The translations under genes were made by a program, and so were the position numbers. From positions 5,253,340 through 5,317,339 of the forward strand of contig NC_031496.1 in assembly GCF_000237925.1 (NCBI RefSeq): a stretch of 64,000 bases of DNA, given 5' to 3'. Origin of the DNA: Schistosoma mansoni. Its lineage: Eukaryota > Platyhelminthes > Trematoda > Strigeidida > Schistosomatidae. Below the pieces are notes generated by a model, which saw nothing but the letters and a program-made list of their open reading frames with translations, was not told the DNA's origin and made no database searches. Shown piece by piece: positions 34,153-46,884 of the stretch (positions within the stretch are counted from its first letter, which is position 1; every line of letters begins with the position of its first letter).

Positions 34153-34440
34153 AAAAGTTATTCTTTAAATCATCATCTAATAAAACTCGATAGAAATACC
34201 GTAGTGTAGTGCCCAGTACGTTTGAATTTATCAGTGAAAATTCTTTTTGGTCATCAAAAGATGAAAATGACAATGTTAAACATGTCGCATGCTCACTTCT
34301 TTTAACGTAGATCACAATTAACACGCAAATCCAGGAGTCTTTGTTTCTATATACTTCGTTCAAAGTAAGCTCAAAAAATCTCTTTATCGGTGGTTTACTG
34401 AACAATAAACGAACTAGTGAAAGAGGACTTGCTGATATCA
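34153..34440 (-). CDS. candidate internal exon of an unidentified gene
   Basis: A 288-bp open block bounded on the minus strand by AACAG upstream of 34440 and by GTAAGTCACG downstream of 34153. The length is a multiple of three, with phase 1 on both sides. It encodes ISASPLSLVRLLFSKPPIKR, WICVLIVIYVKRSEHATC, FSSFDDQKEFSLINSNVLGT and YFYRVLLDDDLKNNF. I do not recognise the family. There are no transposon motifs. The donor is strong and the acceptor weak, without a good pyrimidine tract. It could be part of a gene continuing to the right, a decayed exon, or chance. Confidence 0.3.
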
Positions 34441-36959
34441 CTGTTTCAGAATTCCATCTCGTTAGCTGTTAGGCAGATTTGTTAATAATTTTTTGTAGGC
34501 GTTGATGAATATGTAATTAGTTATATGGCTGTGAAAAAGATTAAGATAAAGACCTTTAGCATGAATACATTCTCATTCATTTATCTGAAGTTATGTAACA
34601 GTATTTCCTTAGTGTTTAAATTGAGAAGCTGATGATACACTTTGAAAATCAATAAACTTCCTAAAACCACTATGTCCTAAAGGGTTTCTCATTATTTCTT
34701 TAACGAAATGCCTTTGATCTACATAGACTCTGCTCATAATCTGAAATGAGACTTCTGCATACATATTTAATTTTTCGGGCAGAAGGAATTGAAACCTTTA
34801 TGAGGAAGCTTCTTATCTATTTTTCATTTAAATAAATACGAAATACTTATCACTCGTGATGTTAAAATTAAAAGGATAATGCACTGAAAAGTTTTGATCT
34901 ATGTCATTTAGTAAATGATGAATGGTTAATTCTAAATATTCCATACAACCAAATATCCTGCTGTGTCAGTTTAGAATTCGACATTTAAACTATGTAAAGT
35001 AGTATTTAGGTAGAGTATAATATCCAAAGATTAATTAAGTCAATCATTAGATATTCTATAATTTTTGACTGACACCACTTACAATTCTTATTTCATCTGC
35101 TTTGATACATGTATGTATTGTGACATTTCAAGTGACAAAACATAATCTCTAAGTTCTTGTTACGAATATCAATATCATAAGAGAACTAATTTTGATCGGT
35201 TCGTGAATCTCATCAAAATGGGACTAATCTACTCATATGTAAAGAAATTCAAAGCAGAAAAACTAAGCATTCTAACGTTTATAGTCATACATTGTAAATC
35301 GTGTAATGATTGACATAATTAGTCTTTAGACATTGCACTGTGCCTAGAAATTACTTTACACAATTCAAATGTAAAATTTCAAACTGACACAGCGGGACTG
35401 TTGTTTTTATACAGAACAATTTAGATTGTCCACAAATAATTTACTAAATGACGCGAATTAAAACCTTTTGGTGTGTTACCGTCGTAATTTCAACATTTCA
35501 GGGAAAAGTGGTGATTATCAGGTAATTACGTAAATTAAGGATATCCAAATGGATATTACATATAAGTTGACAGACCTCAGGATAGTTCGTCCTAATTATT
35601 CAAACTTCAATTATAGATTATAAATTAACTATAATGTTGATGTTTTCACTCATCCTGGTGCGAAACAGTTACCTTGATTTTTTAAGATACATTCCGCTGA
35701 TGAATGCTACCAAGCATAAGGCATAAATGTAAGTTCTGTTGTTTACATTTATACTGAGTTTATTTTCTATTGAAGAAAAGGATATCAGTTTGAATTAGCT
35801 AAGATTTATGTGGAACACTTATTTAATATTACAAAATTACACAGAAAATAACTTCTCACATTTCCACACTAATAAGCAATCGAGAGCTAAATGCCTGTAC
35901 TTGGATGTTTCGGAAGATAAATCTTACAGCCATTTGAATTTATCAAATACCGCAGTGAGGTTACATTTTAACAATGCAAATCTTCGGAAGAAAGTTTAAA
36001 TACAGAAAATTTTAATAAATGACCCAGTAGTTTAAGTACTGATGTCTTTTTATGAGCCGGAGTTTGTGGTACGCAATTGACTGTTTCTAGATTAGCGGTA
36101 GTCATAATTTTTAAACTGCTTTATTTCTTTTCAACCAAACTGATACAATTAAAAGAGAATTAGCTACTGAAGGATATCATTTTCACAGTTGAGCCTTCGT
36201 TGTTTTACTCTGTTCAAGTACATCACAGTGTTTTTCGAATGTAGTGTTCATGAATTTGAATCTATGTGTCAACGGCACTGTCAAAACTTTTCCCGATAAT
36301 CGTTTCACGAACTTTCAATACACTTGATCAGTATCACAAAAGCCGGTTTGTGCGTTTTCTGAGTAACCATGATTGATCAAATATTATAATATTTTGTTTT
36401 TCTCTGTAGAAAAATGTAAAGGTATTTTCAAATATGTTTTCGGAGGTCATCATGAACCATTTAAATAAAATCCTAATATCTTACATCATACAGCATTTAA
36501 ATAATTTGTGCTCTTTGAATGATGAGATCCAACTTCTGTATCAGCAAATGAAAGGTATAACTTATACAAAATCGTCCTAAAATGTGCGCCCATTATACAT
36601 AAGAATTTATCGATCGAATCATTTGGTAGGAATTGCTTTACGCTTGTTGTGTTATGCATGCTTTTGCTAATCTGATGACGGTCGTTGTAGATTACAGTTT
36701 CGTGCATAATACATATTATCTGATAAATCAAGGCCGTTAGGAGAAATAATTGATGAGTGTACCTAATCGCAGATTAGTTATCGCCTTTAGTATAACCTCC
36801 GAAATTTCGATAATTATTTTACTTGGATCTACATTGAACATGTTGAGTGTGATGATTTAGTCTTGGCAATCAAACTTTATTTTTGCATGAAGAAAATATT
36901 TTGAAGGCAATACTAAATACCTTATATATATATATATATCATATCCTCAAACATTGAGT
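34441..36959. other. no gene recognised; (TA)n at 36923-36939
   Basis: AT-rich sequence with only short, unsupported open frames (for example 35808-35999 plus, 36486-36731 minus). A TA dinucleotide run lies at its right end. Confidence 0.4.
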
Positions 36960-36964
36960 ATTAT

Positions 36965-37165
36965 ATGGTTCTGGTTTTCAGAATAGGCACCGAAGCGTCA
37001 TAACTCTTCTACTTGAAGACCCTTTAACTTCTAGGATAGAATTTAAATGGTTTAAATGAATTTTTACTGGTTAACATCTTTTTAGCAAGGTTCTTTTTTA
37101 CAGGATGGAGTTGCTAACTCTATCCCATACCTCCTTCTTTATCCGGAGTTGGGACCTTTCATAGT
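36965..37165 (-). mobile_element. decayed 5' UTR fragment of Perere-3-like LINE
   Basis: The minus strand reads GGAGGTATGGGATAGAGTTA, AACTCCATCCTGTA, GATGTTAACCAGTAAAAATT and AAACCATTTAAATTCTATCC. This matches in order the 5' UTR of the LINE at 22370-22500, up to the region of its start codon. Confidence 0.75.
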
Positions 37166-38402
37166 GAAGCGTAAATGAATTGGTAATGGATAGCTTTTTC
37201 TGTTTTGAGACTACATGAAACGTCCTAGTTCCTATGTTTACATAATATAATAGCTGTTCATACCAGAGATCTAAAATGGAAGCAAATCAACAAATCGACC
37301 CCAACTAATAATCAGTGATTTTCAAAATGATATCAGTCAGTGATGACAGCTGCAGGATGACAGTACTCATTTTCTAAACAATTTCAAACCTCACTAAAAG
37401 GTTTAATTTTCATCTGTCATTTATAAACTTTAAGCGTCTAAAGTTTGCCTCTGTCGAGATATTCGAGATATTTATGATTCAGCAGATCAATAGATATTAC
37501 TGTTTCATTAACATGTGTTTAGTAAACTGTAGTTTAAAATAATGACAGTTTTTTACTGTGAACATCACTGGAATTTAGTTCAAATGTTTTGTCAGTTTAT
37601 AAATTATCTGGCATTTTGAGAGACGTGTCTACAATGAAACAACTTTCTGAGATACACTCCTCACATCTCTCCTAAATGCGATAACTTCCTTTATATGCAT
37701 TATATTTGGAGTTTAGATTTTAGTCTACGGTTTATCTTTAATGAACTAGATAATTCTTTTTTGTGTATTTCAAATGTAATATTTTTTGTTTTCAAAAATT
37801 TACAGTTTATATGTAATCGAAGAAAAAGATTACTAGTGTGGCGAATTAATCATCCACTAGCTTTGACTAACTCTATTCAGTGGCATAAATGAAGAACAAT
37901 TGAGCTAAATCATATTAGTTAAGGAGTTGTTTTAACTTGTAAATAATCCAAGTAGTGTGGCAAAATCGATTGACTTTTTAGAGTGATACTTTTGTATAGC
38001 ATTAAGGTTTGAACAGTGATGAAAATTAGCGACGAAATTCACCATCTAGTTAAACATACTCTTTACTTTTAGAGGTTTCTAACTCTGGTAGTTGCCTGTA
38101 AATATCTGGGTAACCTGTTCCTGCCATCTAGAAATTTCAACAAATTATCTGTTTCCTTGTTTGTTTTAATAGATCATTATGTCAATTAACTGCATAATCT
38201 ATTCAGGTACGTTTGTGAAAAGTTTATGACCTTTCGCTGTACAAGTTAGAAAAATTTACAATCCGAGACATCGTGATGGCTGGTGATGTGCATTGAAAAG
38301 AATGAATATTATTCAAATGTCAACTTCTGAAACCAGTGACCACTCAATATTTATCGTGAATATCGATCAAGAAATAAGAAACGGAAACTCGCTGACATAT
38401 CG
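37166..38402. other. no gene recognised
   Basis: AT-rich spacer with no motif identified. The last ~110 bp before the Merlin element have an open frame (38293-38481) that runs into the transposon and is not credible. Confidence 0.4.
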
Positions 38403-39159
38403 GCGAGACTATAATTTATGGACGAGTCAATCAGAAGCGTTCGAGGGATTTCAAGGTCACGGCGCCAACTTCAATACCTGATGTTCATGCTCGGTCGACT
38501 CACAGAGGAATTTAGAGAAGACGTGACAATTAGGCGGCTACAATAAATGGGACTACTAAGAAACTTCTTTGTTTGTAATTGAGGTAATCAAATGACTTGT
38601 AGACCTTGTGCAGACTACCGTGATGTTATCTTTCGATGCAACATGTTGGAGGAAGACGTTTGCTAGAATAGGAACCTTTTTCTCTCGATCCAGATTGAGA
38701 TTAAGCCATATTATAATAATTGCCGCGAACTGTATAATGAAAGCACCAGTAACATTGACTGCAACATTCGCAGATGTTACTGAAGCTTCGGCTGTTCACT
38801 GGTATGTGTATTGCAGGGATATGTTCACAATAAAAATGACAAATTTACACAATCGGAGTACACACAAACAATATTGAAGCTATGTGGTCGAGGCTGAGAA
38901 AGTTTTTGCGACCTTACCATTTCTCCAGAGACCGACTATTATGGAGCCATATAGATGAGTTCCTCTACCTTATGCATTACGATTTTAGAACCTTTGAATC
39001 TCTTTCTAACCTTGACAAGTTTTTGGACCATGTAAAAGAAGTGTATCCACTTTAATTCCTTGGTTTTTTATAATATGTTTTTTTCACTCTATACTGACTG
39101 TTCACTGACTGACTAATATTTCACAGGGTCACTTGAGATTCGTTAAATTATAGTCTCGC
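38403..39159 (+). mobile_element. internally deleted Merlin (IS1016/ISXO2-like) DNA transposon
   Basis: Terminal inverted repeats GCGAGACTATAATTTA at 38403-38418 and its complement at 39144-39159. Between them are the two ends of an ISXO2-type transposase. The N-terminal zinc-ribbon part is CNxGNQMTCRPCADYRD then FRCNM, followed by GTFFSRSRLRLSHI and SAVHWYVYCRDMF in shifted frames. The C-terminal part is VHTNNIEAMWSRLRKFLRPY, HIDEFLYLMHYDFRTFESLS and FLDHVKEVYPL, with a stop near 39054. Most of the DDE catalytic core is missing between about 38845 and 38855, so this copy cannot make transposase. From family knowledge, Merlin elements occur in schistosomes and have 8-9-bp target duplications; I could not find one here. 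Confidence 0.8.
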
Positions 39160-39164
39160 GGAAA

Positions 39165-39235
39165 TATTTTGTGCTGAGAATTCTATATCGTACCATAAAT
39201 ATAATATTGAATAAAGCTAATAATAATAGTAATAT
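39165..39235 (+). repeat. 3' tail of CR1-like LINE with (TAA)n
   Basis: GTGCTGAGAATTCTATATCG then ATATAATATTGAATAAAGC and TAATAATAATAG. The same tail is found on the minus strand at about 57371-57430 and, in part, at 652-690. It lies directly right of the Merlin element. Confidence 0.65.
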
Positions 39236-41050
39236 AATAGTATATGTATAATATATAATATAATCTGGATATTTGTGGAACAATCAAAAGTTTTCACATT
39301 TAGTTGCAGTATGCAGTAATGATTTTGTCCAATGAAAACTGAAGCTATGATGTAACTAAACCATCCGGCTAAGAAAACAATGTTACCAAAACATTTTTAC
39401 TGATATTTACTCGGAAATGAGGTCTCATGGATTCAAAAAACTAGAAAATAATAATGACAAAACGACTGGCAAAACATGATAAAGGAAAGAAAATTAGTGA
39501 CTATTTTCATTTGTTTGAAAGGAAACTAGACTAAACGTGAATTATTTAATTGGTACTAAGAGAGGAAAGAAAATAAATTATGAGTCGACAATAGTATTCA
39601 AAGGTATTTTTCTGAAAGTGGAGATATATCTAGAGTTACTTTTAAGTTGACGATACAAATCATGTCATTCTTGATGTTAATTAAACGATAAGACATGACA
39701 CTAGACAATTAATATCATACTCCTCAGGACTTAGCTTTACTTATTCATATATTAACCAGGTTCAAATACATATAGGTCTCCTTTTTGTATTAACATACCT
39801 GCTTCATCAAAACAAATGTAAACTCTTTTCTTGATCAAAACAAGAAAAAAGTCTTCAATTTAATTTTTTTAATATGGTTTTAAACATTTTGTTCATAATT
39901 TCAGTAACAGTAACACAGATATAAGCAAATACAAAACATGTTATTCTAAGGAAACTTTTGCACTGTTCGAAAGTAATGACCATCACAAGCTGACGTCAGT
40001 TGGAAAAACATTCAAACTTGAAGATATTTCAGGGCATTTTTACTCATATATTGTACTCGTTGTTTTGAGATAAAAACAGTAAAAACCAATTGTTTAAAGT
40101 GAGTGGGTCTCACTTTCAGAATTTGTCTGAATTAGGAATACAGACTAAGGAATTATAAATCGGTAACTTACTAGTTCCATATTTCTTTCAAGATATCAAG
40201 TTATTCGGTTCGACATTGATAAGATTAATTCCAAAATAAAGACAAATTAATTCTTAACTTTGCTAAACTTTACCCGATATCCATATATTCATCATATTCT
40301 TACAGCTTAAAACTTTATATTGGTACAAACAACAAAAGACGATAGTGGTCGTCAGTATATGTAGACAATAAATTCAGAAGTTTATTAAGACAAAAAACAG
40401 TATACGTAAGGATGCAAAAGTTCTGTTGACTCAACATAATGGTAAGCTATGTAGATTTTTAAATTATTTTATGACCAATTAAAGTCTATGCGATGCATTG
40501 TAACAGCTTTTGTTCATTTTAGTCAAGTCTCATAGTTTTCATGATGATTATTTCTACAGTTTTGAGAAAAACAATTTATACTGTAAAAGACAAACGACTC
40601 ACTAACTTGAGTATCAATGAAAGACTAAATATAATAACTTCTGATTATCTAAAAATTGAAAGGACTTCTGGGATAGTATTTTACACAATCACTAGCCTAG
40701 TAATTTAGAACGATGTACTTCGGCATATTGTAATAATATCTATTCTTACAAATTTTGCCTCCCAATTTTATGTTATGAATTACATCTAACAGATAAATTA
40801 TTTTTTCAGTATAACTATAGACAGTACTTTCTTAAAGGATTTCCACTTATGTTAATGCTTAAAATAATTAATCATACAGATAAGAACTAAATATAAAACC
40901 CTCGATGCAAACTGGATGCATGCAATTATTTTCCCGTAGAAGTAAATTCAAAAAATGTATAATATGAAGATCACATCAAGGACTGACTTCGGATAGATAG
41001 CTAAGGCCTTCAGGTATTACATCGAGCGCGATATAACTGAAGTTAGAAAC
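39236..41050. other. no gene recognised
   Basis: AT-rich spacer without sizeable open frames or known repeats. Confidence 0.45.
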
Positions 41051-41054
41051 GTGA

Positions 41055-41261
41055 ATTTTTGGATGCCAACTTAGTGGTTAAAAAGGATAAGATCTCATAC
41101 CGAGGCCTGAAGGTCCTGCGTTCGAGCCCTCGTGGAGTAGTGGACGTGCATCTCTGAAGAATCTCATGCATCTGGTAAGTAATTCTTGTTTTTTATTTGG
41201 TTATCCAGCCTAGGTCATTTCTTGATGTGAAACTTCAAATTCAACAATCTTCATGATACTC

Positions 41262-41292
<31 letters not shown>
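41055..41292 (+). repeat. diverged tRNA-derived SINE with (TAA)n tail
   Basis: A box-like CCAACTTAGTGGTTAAAAAG and B box GGTCCTGCGTTCGAGCCCT (about 41111-41129), then GTGCATCTCTGAAGAATCTC in the ribozyme position, ending TTCATGAT and a TAA repeat (41263-41292). The ribozyme core is decayed. It belongs to the SINE family at 31.6-32.1 kb. Confidence 0.6.
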
Positions 41293-42139
41293 GCAGAATA
41301 ACTGCTTTATGAAAAGAAAAATCACTGACTCACTAAATGTAAAAAGGTTTATAGAAATGATACTTAAATCAATATAGAGCCAATACATAAATTCCGAAGA
41401 ATCCAAAGTTAAAAATGTATATAAATATTAATTCAGCTAAATATATAAAGAATCAGATCCCACTTTCATTAGGATAGATCCATAGATGTAGTAAGAGCAA
41501 TTTATATTTAATATACCCAAGAATTCAATTGGCTGTTTGTTTGACCAATCTAAATTAAAATAAAATAGCATGAAAATCAAATTTACCTATATTCACTTCA
41601 AGCTGAATATTTAAGAAAAAAAAAGAGGCAAAATAATTAAATGAATACGACATCGCTGAAAAATAATTTTTCTTTACATATATACATATTATTTTGTCAT
41701 TTTGAATTAAATAACTGGGCATTTAGTCAGTCAACTCTCTCTTTACAAACTCTGTATATTCGAAGTACTTTGCGTTAGTCTTTAAGCAAGTTCTACAGAA
41801 CCATTCAAGTGGATTAAATGAAAGAATATACAAGTGACTAAGATGTTTTGTTTCCATTCAAGTTGGTTTTAAATTATTTTATATGATATTCAACTTAAAG
41901 ACTAAGCTTTGCAGTTAGGAGGAAATTTTTCTTGATTTTCGGACTTACTGTAAATTTAAATGACATTCGTAATTAACCTTCTTTTTACTTTCCATCAAGT
42001 TATATTAACATCACTGTAGTTAGATTATACATTGTTTACAAACCAGAAGCACTGTTTGTCTAGAGCTGTCATAGTACTGTGCTTTAAGATAATGTAAAGT
42101 TATATCACTGAGCAAGATCGTAGATCAATAGAAGTTAGA
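41293..42139. other. no gene recognised
   Basis: AT-rich spacer without sizeable open frames or known repeats. Confidence 0.4.
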
Positions 42140-42145
42140 CACTTA

Positions 42146-42300
42146 CACTGTTGCATACCTGCTCGATGGTCTGGGGGTTAGGCGTTCCTGCTTTAAACCG
42201 AAGGGCCTGGGTTCGGGTTCAGGATGCGGGATCTCGGATGCGCACTGCTGAGGAGTCCCACATTAAGACGAAACGGTCGTCTAGCTTAGGTCAACACGTG
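42146..42300 (+). repeat. Smα-like hammerhead SINE
   Basis: A box-like CTGCTCGATGGTCTGGGGG and B box GGGCCTGGGTTCGGGTTC (about 42203-42220), followed by GATGCGGGATCTCGGATGCG and a hammerhead core. The 3' part after the ribozyme departs from the other copies. No target duplication was established. Confidence 0.7.
42236..42290 (+). ncRNA. hammerhead ribozyme core in SINE
   Basis: CTGAGGA at 42248-42254, stem II GTCCC ... AAGAC with weakened pairing, GAAA at 42270-42273, stem III CGGTCG and cleavage triplet GTC ending at 42281. The core bases agree with CUGANGA ... GAAA ... NUH. Confidence 0.65.
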
Positions 42301-42854
42301 ACTTCAAATGTGAAGATAATCATATGCTACATAAGCTCGTTCTGTCTCATTTCAAAATTTCCGAAGTATTTACTATATCCACCTGATTTTAGGCTGAGCA
42401 ACTAGAACGTTCCAGTAAATACGATTCCATTCATACGAATAACAATGAATCAATCAGTCTTCCGAAAATATCTTTCCCCTAATTAAAGAACTAGACTCAG
42501 GGAATAAACTTGACCACAATTATCTGCGAATTTATCAAAACCTAAGGCACGACCGACACACAGTTTAGTTCTTGATACTTAATTACTCTTAAATCTCCAT
42601 CTTTATGACAAATTATATTCTCATTTGATTATATCATGAATAAGTAACATGATATTTTCTTCAATCAATTCAGCATACTGAGAAACACTCATCCACTGAC
42701 AATGATGGATAACTGACGCATATTCAACATAGTCTGACTCTACTGATTACGGCTTCTGATTCAAACCCTGGTAGTTGAATCTTGAAGCTAGTCACTAGTG
42801 AGGAGGTAATTATGACTAGTAAAGGGGGATAGGTGAAGACTGAAGAAATTTATT
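42301..42854. other. no gene recognised
   Basis: Spacer between two SINE copies with no further structure noted. Confidence 0.4.
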
Positions 42855-43020
42855 AGTTCAAGTCCCGGCTGAGTGGTCTAAAAGTTGAGAGCTCTGGAGC
42901 GAGACCAAACGTCCTGAATTCAGTTCCCTGATGAGCACAGATACGGAGTCTCGTGCTAGAATGAAGTGGCCGTCCAATGCTTCCAGATTTCTAATGATTA
43001 TCTGGCTAAGAACAGTTCGT
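42855..43020 (+). repeat. Smα-like SINE, decayed ribozyme
   Basis: CCCGGCTGAGTGGTCTAAA as A box and a damaged B box (GTCCTGAATTCAGTTCC). The ribozyme position reads ATACGGAGTCTCGTGCTAG then AATGAAGTGGCCGTCC, followed by CAATGCTTCCAGATTTC. It ends just left of the breakpoint repeat at 43037. Confidence 0.65.
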
Positions 43021-43036
43021 AACTTGAACTATAAAA

Positions 43037-43665
43037 ATTCTGCAACCCTTACGTTAAAAAAACACTTGCGTCACCTATGCAGCAAATAACGAGGGATATA
43101 TCTATTTCCGGATGCATCCAAATTTCTGGCTTCCATCATATCTCGCAAACCTTTCAAAATCCATTGAAGATTAACTCGCGAAGAACAGGCTGTTTTCCAT
43201 TCTTGCTGAGGATGTATTGATCATATCTTCAACCTCCGACAGAATTTAGAACAACCCAATGTTTATTACTGGCCAACAATTGTCCTTTCCCTGAATATCA
43301 GAGCCGTCTTCGAATTGCTAGATAGTACTGTGCTCTGGTATTGTCTACTGGAGATAGGTGTACCCGAGTTTATTAACATCCTGAAGTTTTCATATACAAA
43401 CACCTTAGATGGAATGAGAGCATATAACTACTTCTCCTCATTGTTCCACTCAAGCAATGGGGTTAGGTGAGGTTATACGATCTCACCATTTCTCTTTAAC
43501 TTTCCCATCGATGATATTCTGGAAACTGCCCTTATGGAGGAGGTACTGCTTGCGTGGATCTGTTTACTGGAGAAAGATCTTTTAATCTCGAGTATTCTGA
43601 TTACACTGTCTTACTATGAAATGATGCTCAATCCTAGCAATGCACACTAAACCAGTTGGCAGTCA
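43037..43665 (+). repeat. arm A of distant inverted repeat (~629 bp)
   Basis: By eye nearly base-for-base the reverse complement of 61425-62052. I found differences only near the two edges. Both copies share the same stops and frame changes, so they were duplicated after the LINE had decayed. Confidence 0.9.
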
Positions 43666-44340
43666 GTCCATAGATATGGCATTCGCTTTTTATCTTTTAA
43701 GTGCAAAGTACTTTTAAAAGACCTTCAATGGCCTATACCAACACTCACTCTTGATCGTTAGTAGTTAGAAATGGTCAAAAATTTTGTGTATTTGGGTAGT
43801 TGTGTAGGTACTGATTTTGGTGTGACTGATGAGGTCAATCTATGTATGGTGAGATGTAGAGCAGCTTATGCTAATCTGACCTATCTTTGTTAACGTTTTA
43901 ACGTTAGTGTGACTGCGAAAAATTGGATTTACGATGTGCCGGTATGAACAGTTTTGCTATACGCTTGTGAAACCTGGGCTCTCAGAGTTGAATATATTAA
44001 ACAAATCTTTGTTAGATCATTGCTGTCTGAAAAGGATTACTGAAATTCAGTGGTAACTCCATGTTTGTAATTAGAAGGTTCGACAACGTGCTCAGACACA
44101 CTGACAACAATTCATGCTAAAACAACAAAGTTGGTAGCTTGGACATGTACTACGAATGTCGTCCCGGTGAATGCCACATCGTGTATGATTTATCGATGCT
44201 GAGACTGACTAAAAACTTCGGGGAGGTAGTAAATTTACATGGTGTCGTGGTATGAAAGAAAGCAGTATAGGACTGGCATCTGTCAGTCCATCACAACTCC
44301 CTTGTTGGGATCGCAGAGACATTGCGATACAATTGATTCC
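43037..44340 (+). mobile_element. decayed RTE-like LINE, core and 3' half
   Basis: Plus-strand remnant of the same LINE family as at 46.3-49.5 kb. In order, and in changing frames: MRAYNYFSSLFHSSNGVR (RT region), CTCTTTAACTTTCCCATCGA for FLFNFPID, a damaged YADD region, then VLLYACETWALRVEY, and GTCGTGGTATGAAAGAAAGC near 44252, which matches the 3' coding end at 49069-49095. The first 629 bp recur inverted at 61425-62052. It is 5'-truncated at 43037. Confidence 0.75.
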
Positions 44341-46340
44341 AAGATGTTTGAAACTAAAAACTAAAAATCAAAAATGTGAACAGTAGTTCATATACATAAA
44401 CGAAAACATGACAATGATTACAAATGAATTTGTGACCATATCAAAAAGACGTTAAAGACCGTTTATTAAATTCAAGTAAGGCTGCAAAATTCGACCATTT
44501 GAGTGATTTTTTGATTCATCTGTTTTCAGGGAAATGAAATAAATACGTATAACATTACACCATAGTATAGTATAGTATAGTGTTACCCATAACACCTGTC
44601 ATTCATATCACCTTTTGATATTTGCTACTGCTCTGTGTTGTTGCGTACAATTCTTGTTGGTCTGTGTTCAAGTTTTCATCGTTCAGTGCTGTTAGGTTGA
44701 CTTTTGCGTTTAAATATCAATTCAGTAGAAGTTTCTGAAATCCATTAGTTTTTTCTAAACTTTTAACTTAAGATACCGATGGACTTATATTTACAGTTGT
44801 CTGTATATCTTGTGAACTTCGTCAGGATAAAATTTCTCTTCATGATAGGCTAAGTGAATTCAAGATCATTGACATCTTGGGAATCAAGCTTACTTTCTTT
44901 GCTTTTCTGATTTTAATATAGTGAGTGGCATAAAAATGACGCCCTGACTGTGAAAAAACCTGTTTACTTAACTCCATTGAGGTACTTACGTTTCTAGTTT
45001 AAAAATCTGCTGCTTATTCAGACGCTACTTACGTTAACTCATTTAAACACTTGTGAATTATAACTGTTAGATATATGTATACACTAATCACTTCTCAAGT
45101 TTCGAAACAATCAAATGAGCTTCATAGATGATAGTTTATTCAGCCATTCACTATTAAGTTCCGTATTTAAATATGACATAGAAATCAGAATCCCAAACTA
45201 GTTCCTCAGTTTTAGATCTCTGTTACAACCTCAAATTAAAAGCATCAGTTAAGAAAGTTCTTCAGTCGTATATCTTTTGTTCATAAATAAGTTTCATTTC
45301 ATTTGTACCACACTGTGAATTGCATTAGAATTTTCCTTTCGAAATTTTAACGTTGGTGACTTTATTAGTGAGTGTTGATTCAGTAAGATTATAATATGAA
45401 AATACTTGTTTAAAATCAAAATAAATTTTTATCACCAGCGAAAAAGTTCGTTACCGCATTTTTTTCAATATACTAAAAAACATTTTCGTCACGAAATCAG
45501 TGTCTGAACACCCTCAAGAATTTTTCTAAAATCCGGCCAAGATGGTCTGTAGTACTTATTTTATATTCCTAAAATAGATGTAGTGTACACAACACTATTT
45601 GCTGATTTTATAGAAAGAGCAATAAATTTATCAAGAGAGCAGATATGACAAGTCTAAGAGTTAACTAAAATAAACTTTTCCAGTAAAATTTAGTGTGAAT
45701 GGATGTATGTATAAATAAATTGTAGTCGGATATTTCACTATCAAATGAACGCAACCGCTTAATCTTTATCCACTAATTTCTGTGCAGTCTAATCCTACAC
45801 CTTTAGTTGGTGTGCTTAACACCTACAATTTGTAGCATTGGTTAAATTAGAATTAATTTATAAATAATTCTTAAGAATATTGATAATCTTATTCATGTTG
45901 TACAGTTACAAAATATCGTAGTGCCAACTGACTTGTAAAAAGAAGTAAACATTGTATACCAATTACTATCCTCAACTCACTCTTCTCTCTCACATAATGC
46001 CACAAAACTATTAGGTCTTTAAAATACCTGTTGTACACATTTTACTTGGGAACTCAGATATCATTCTGGTTGATTGATCGTCAGAATATTCAAGTGAACA
46101 GATTGATTTAGATCTAGTATTACTTGTATATAAATATATGGAATAACTGTGCCTTACAAAAACGCAGATGTTTACTACCTGCAAGTAATATTTATACTGG
46201 TTTCAGTTAAATTGTAGATTGGATTAAAGCACATTCTGCGCAAGATTGTGTCGTGGAAGGCTGACTGGTCATTTTTAAACTAATTAGCATTAGCAGATAA
46301 TTGGAGAAAACTCAATAACCTCGTGTAAAATCATAATACC
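44341..46340. other. no gene recognised; ATAGT microsatellite at 44562-44582
   Basis: AT-rich spacer with one pentanucleotide run. Confidence 0.45.
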
Positions 46341-46344
46341 CAAG

Positions 46345-46884
46345 CCATGCAATCCACACGTAATTAGTTGGCAATCAGTGTCCGAAGGTATGGTATGCGC
46401 TACGCACATTCCAAGTGTAAAGTAATTTTACAAGGCTGGCATGACCCTGATCCTGTACTCACCCTGGGTAATGAGCAGATTGAAGTAGTCGAGAAGTTTA
46501 TCTATATGAGTAGCTGCTTAAGTGTTGGTAGAAGTGTGAGTAATGACATCAATTCAAGTATAATGAAAGTCAAAACGGCTTATGCCAATCTGGGCCATCC
46601 TTGGAGCATTCGTGATGTTAGTCTGGCTGTAAAAGGTCGGATCTACAACGAGTCGGTGAGAGCAGTTTTACTCTATGCTTGTGAAACCTGGCCCCTCCAA
46701 GCTCAGGATGTTAGACGACTTCCTGTGTTTGATCATCGTTGTCCCTGAAGGATTGCTGGCATCCAATAGCAACACCTTGTTAGTAATGCAGAGATTCGGC
46801 ATCGTGTGTTAGGGAACAGTGACTACAATTCAGTTAATGTCACTATCTAGAAACATCGACTTCAGTTAGTCAGTCACAACGTAG
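46345..46884 (+). mobile_element. outer RTE-like LINE, left half (plus strand)
   Basis: 5'-truncated. It encodes the part after the RT palm: SVRRYGMRYAHSKCKVIL, ALLYACETWPLQAQDVRR with FDHRC, then WHRVLGN-like remnants up to a segment matching T-I-x-K-H-R-L-Q. The frame is open at 46368-46748 and then broken. It is cut by the minus-strand LINE that begins at about 46885 and resumes at 48960. Confidence 0.8.
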
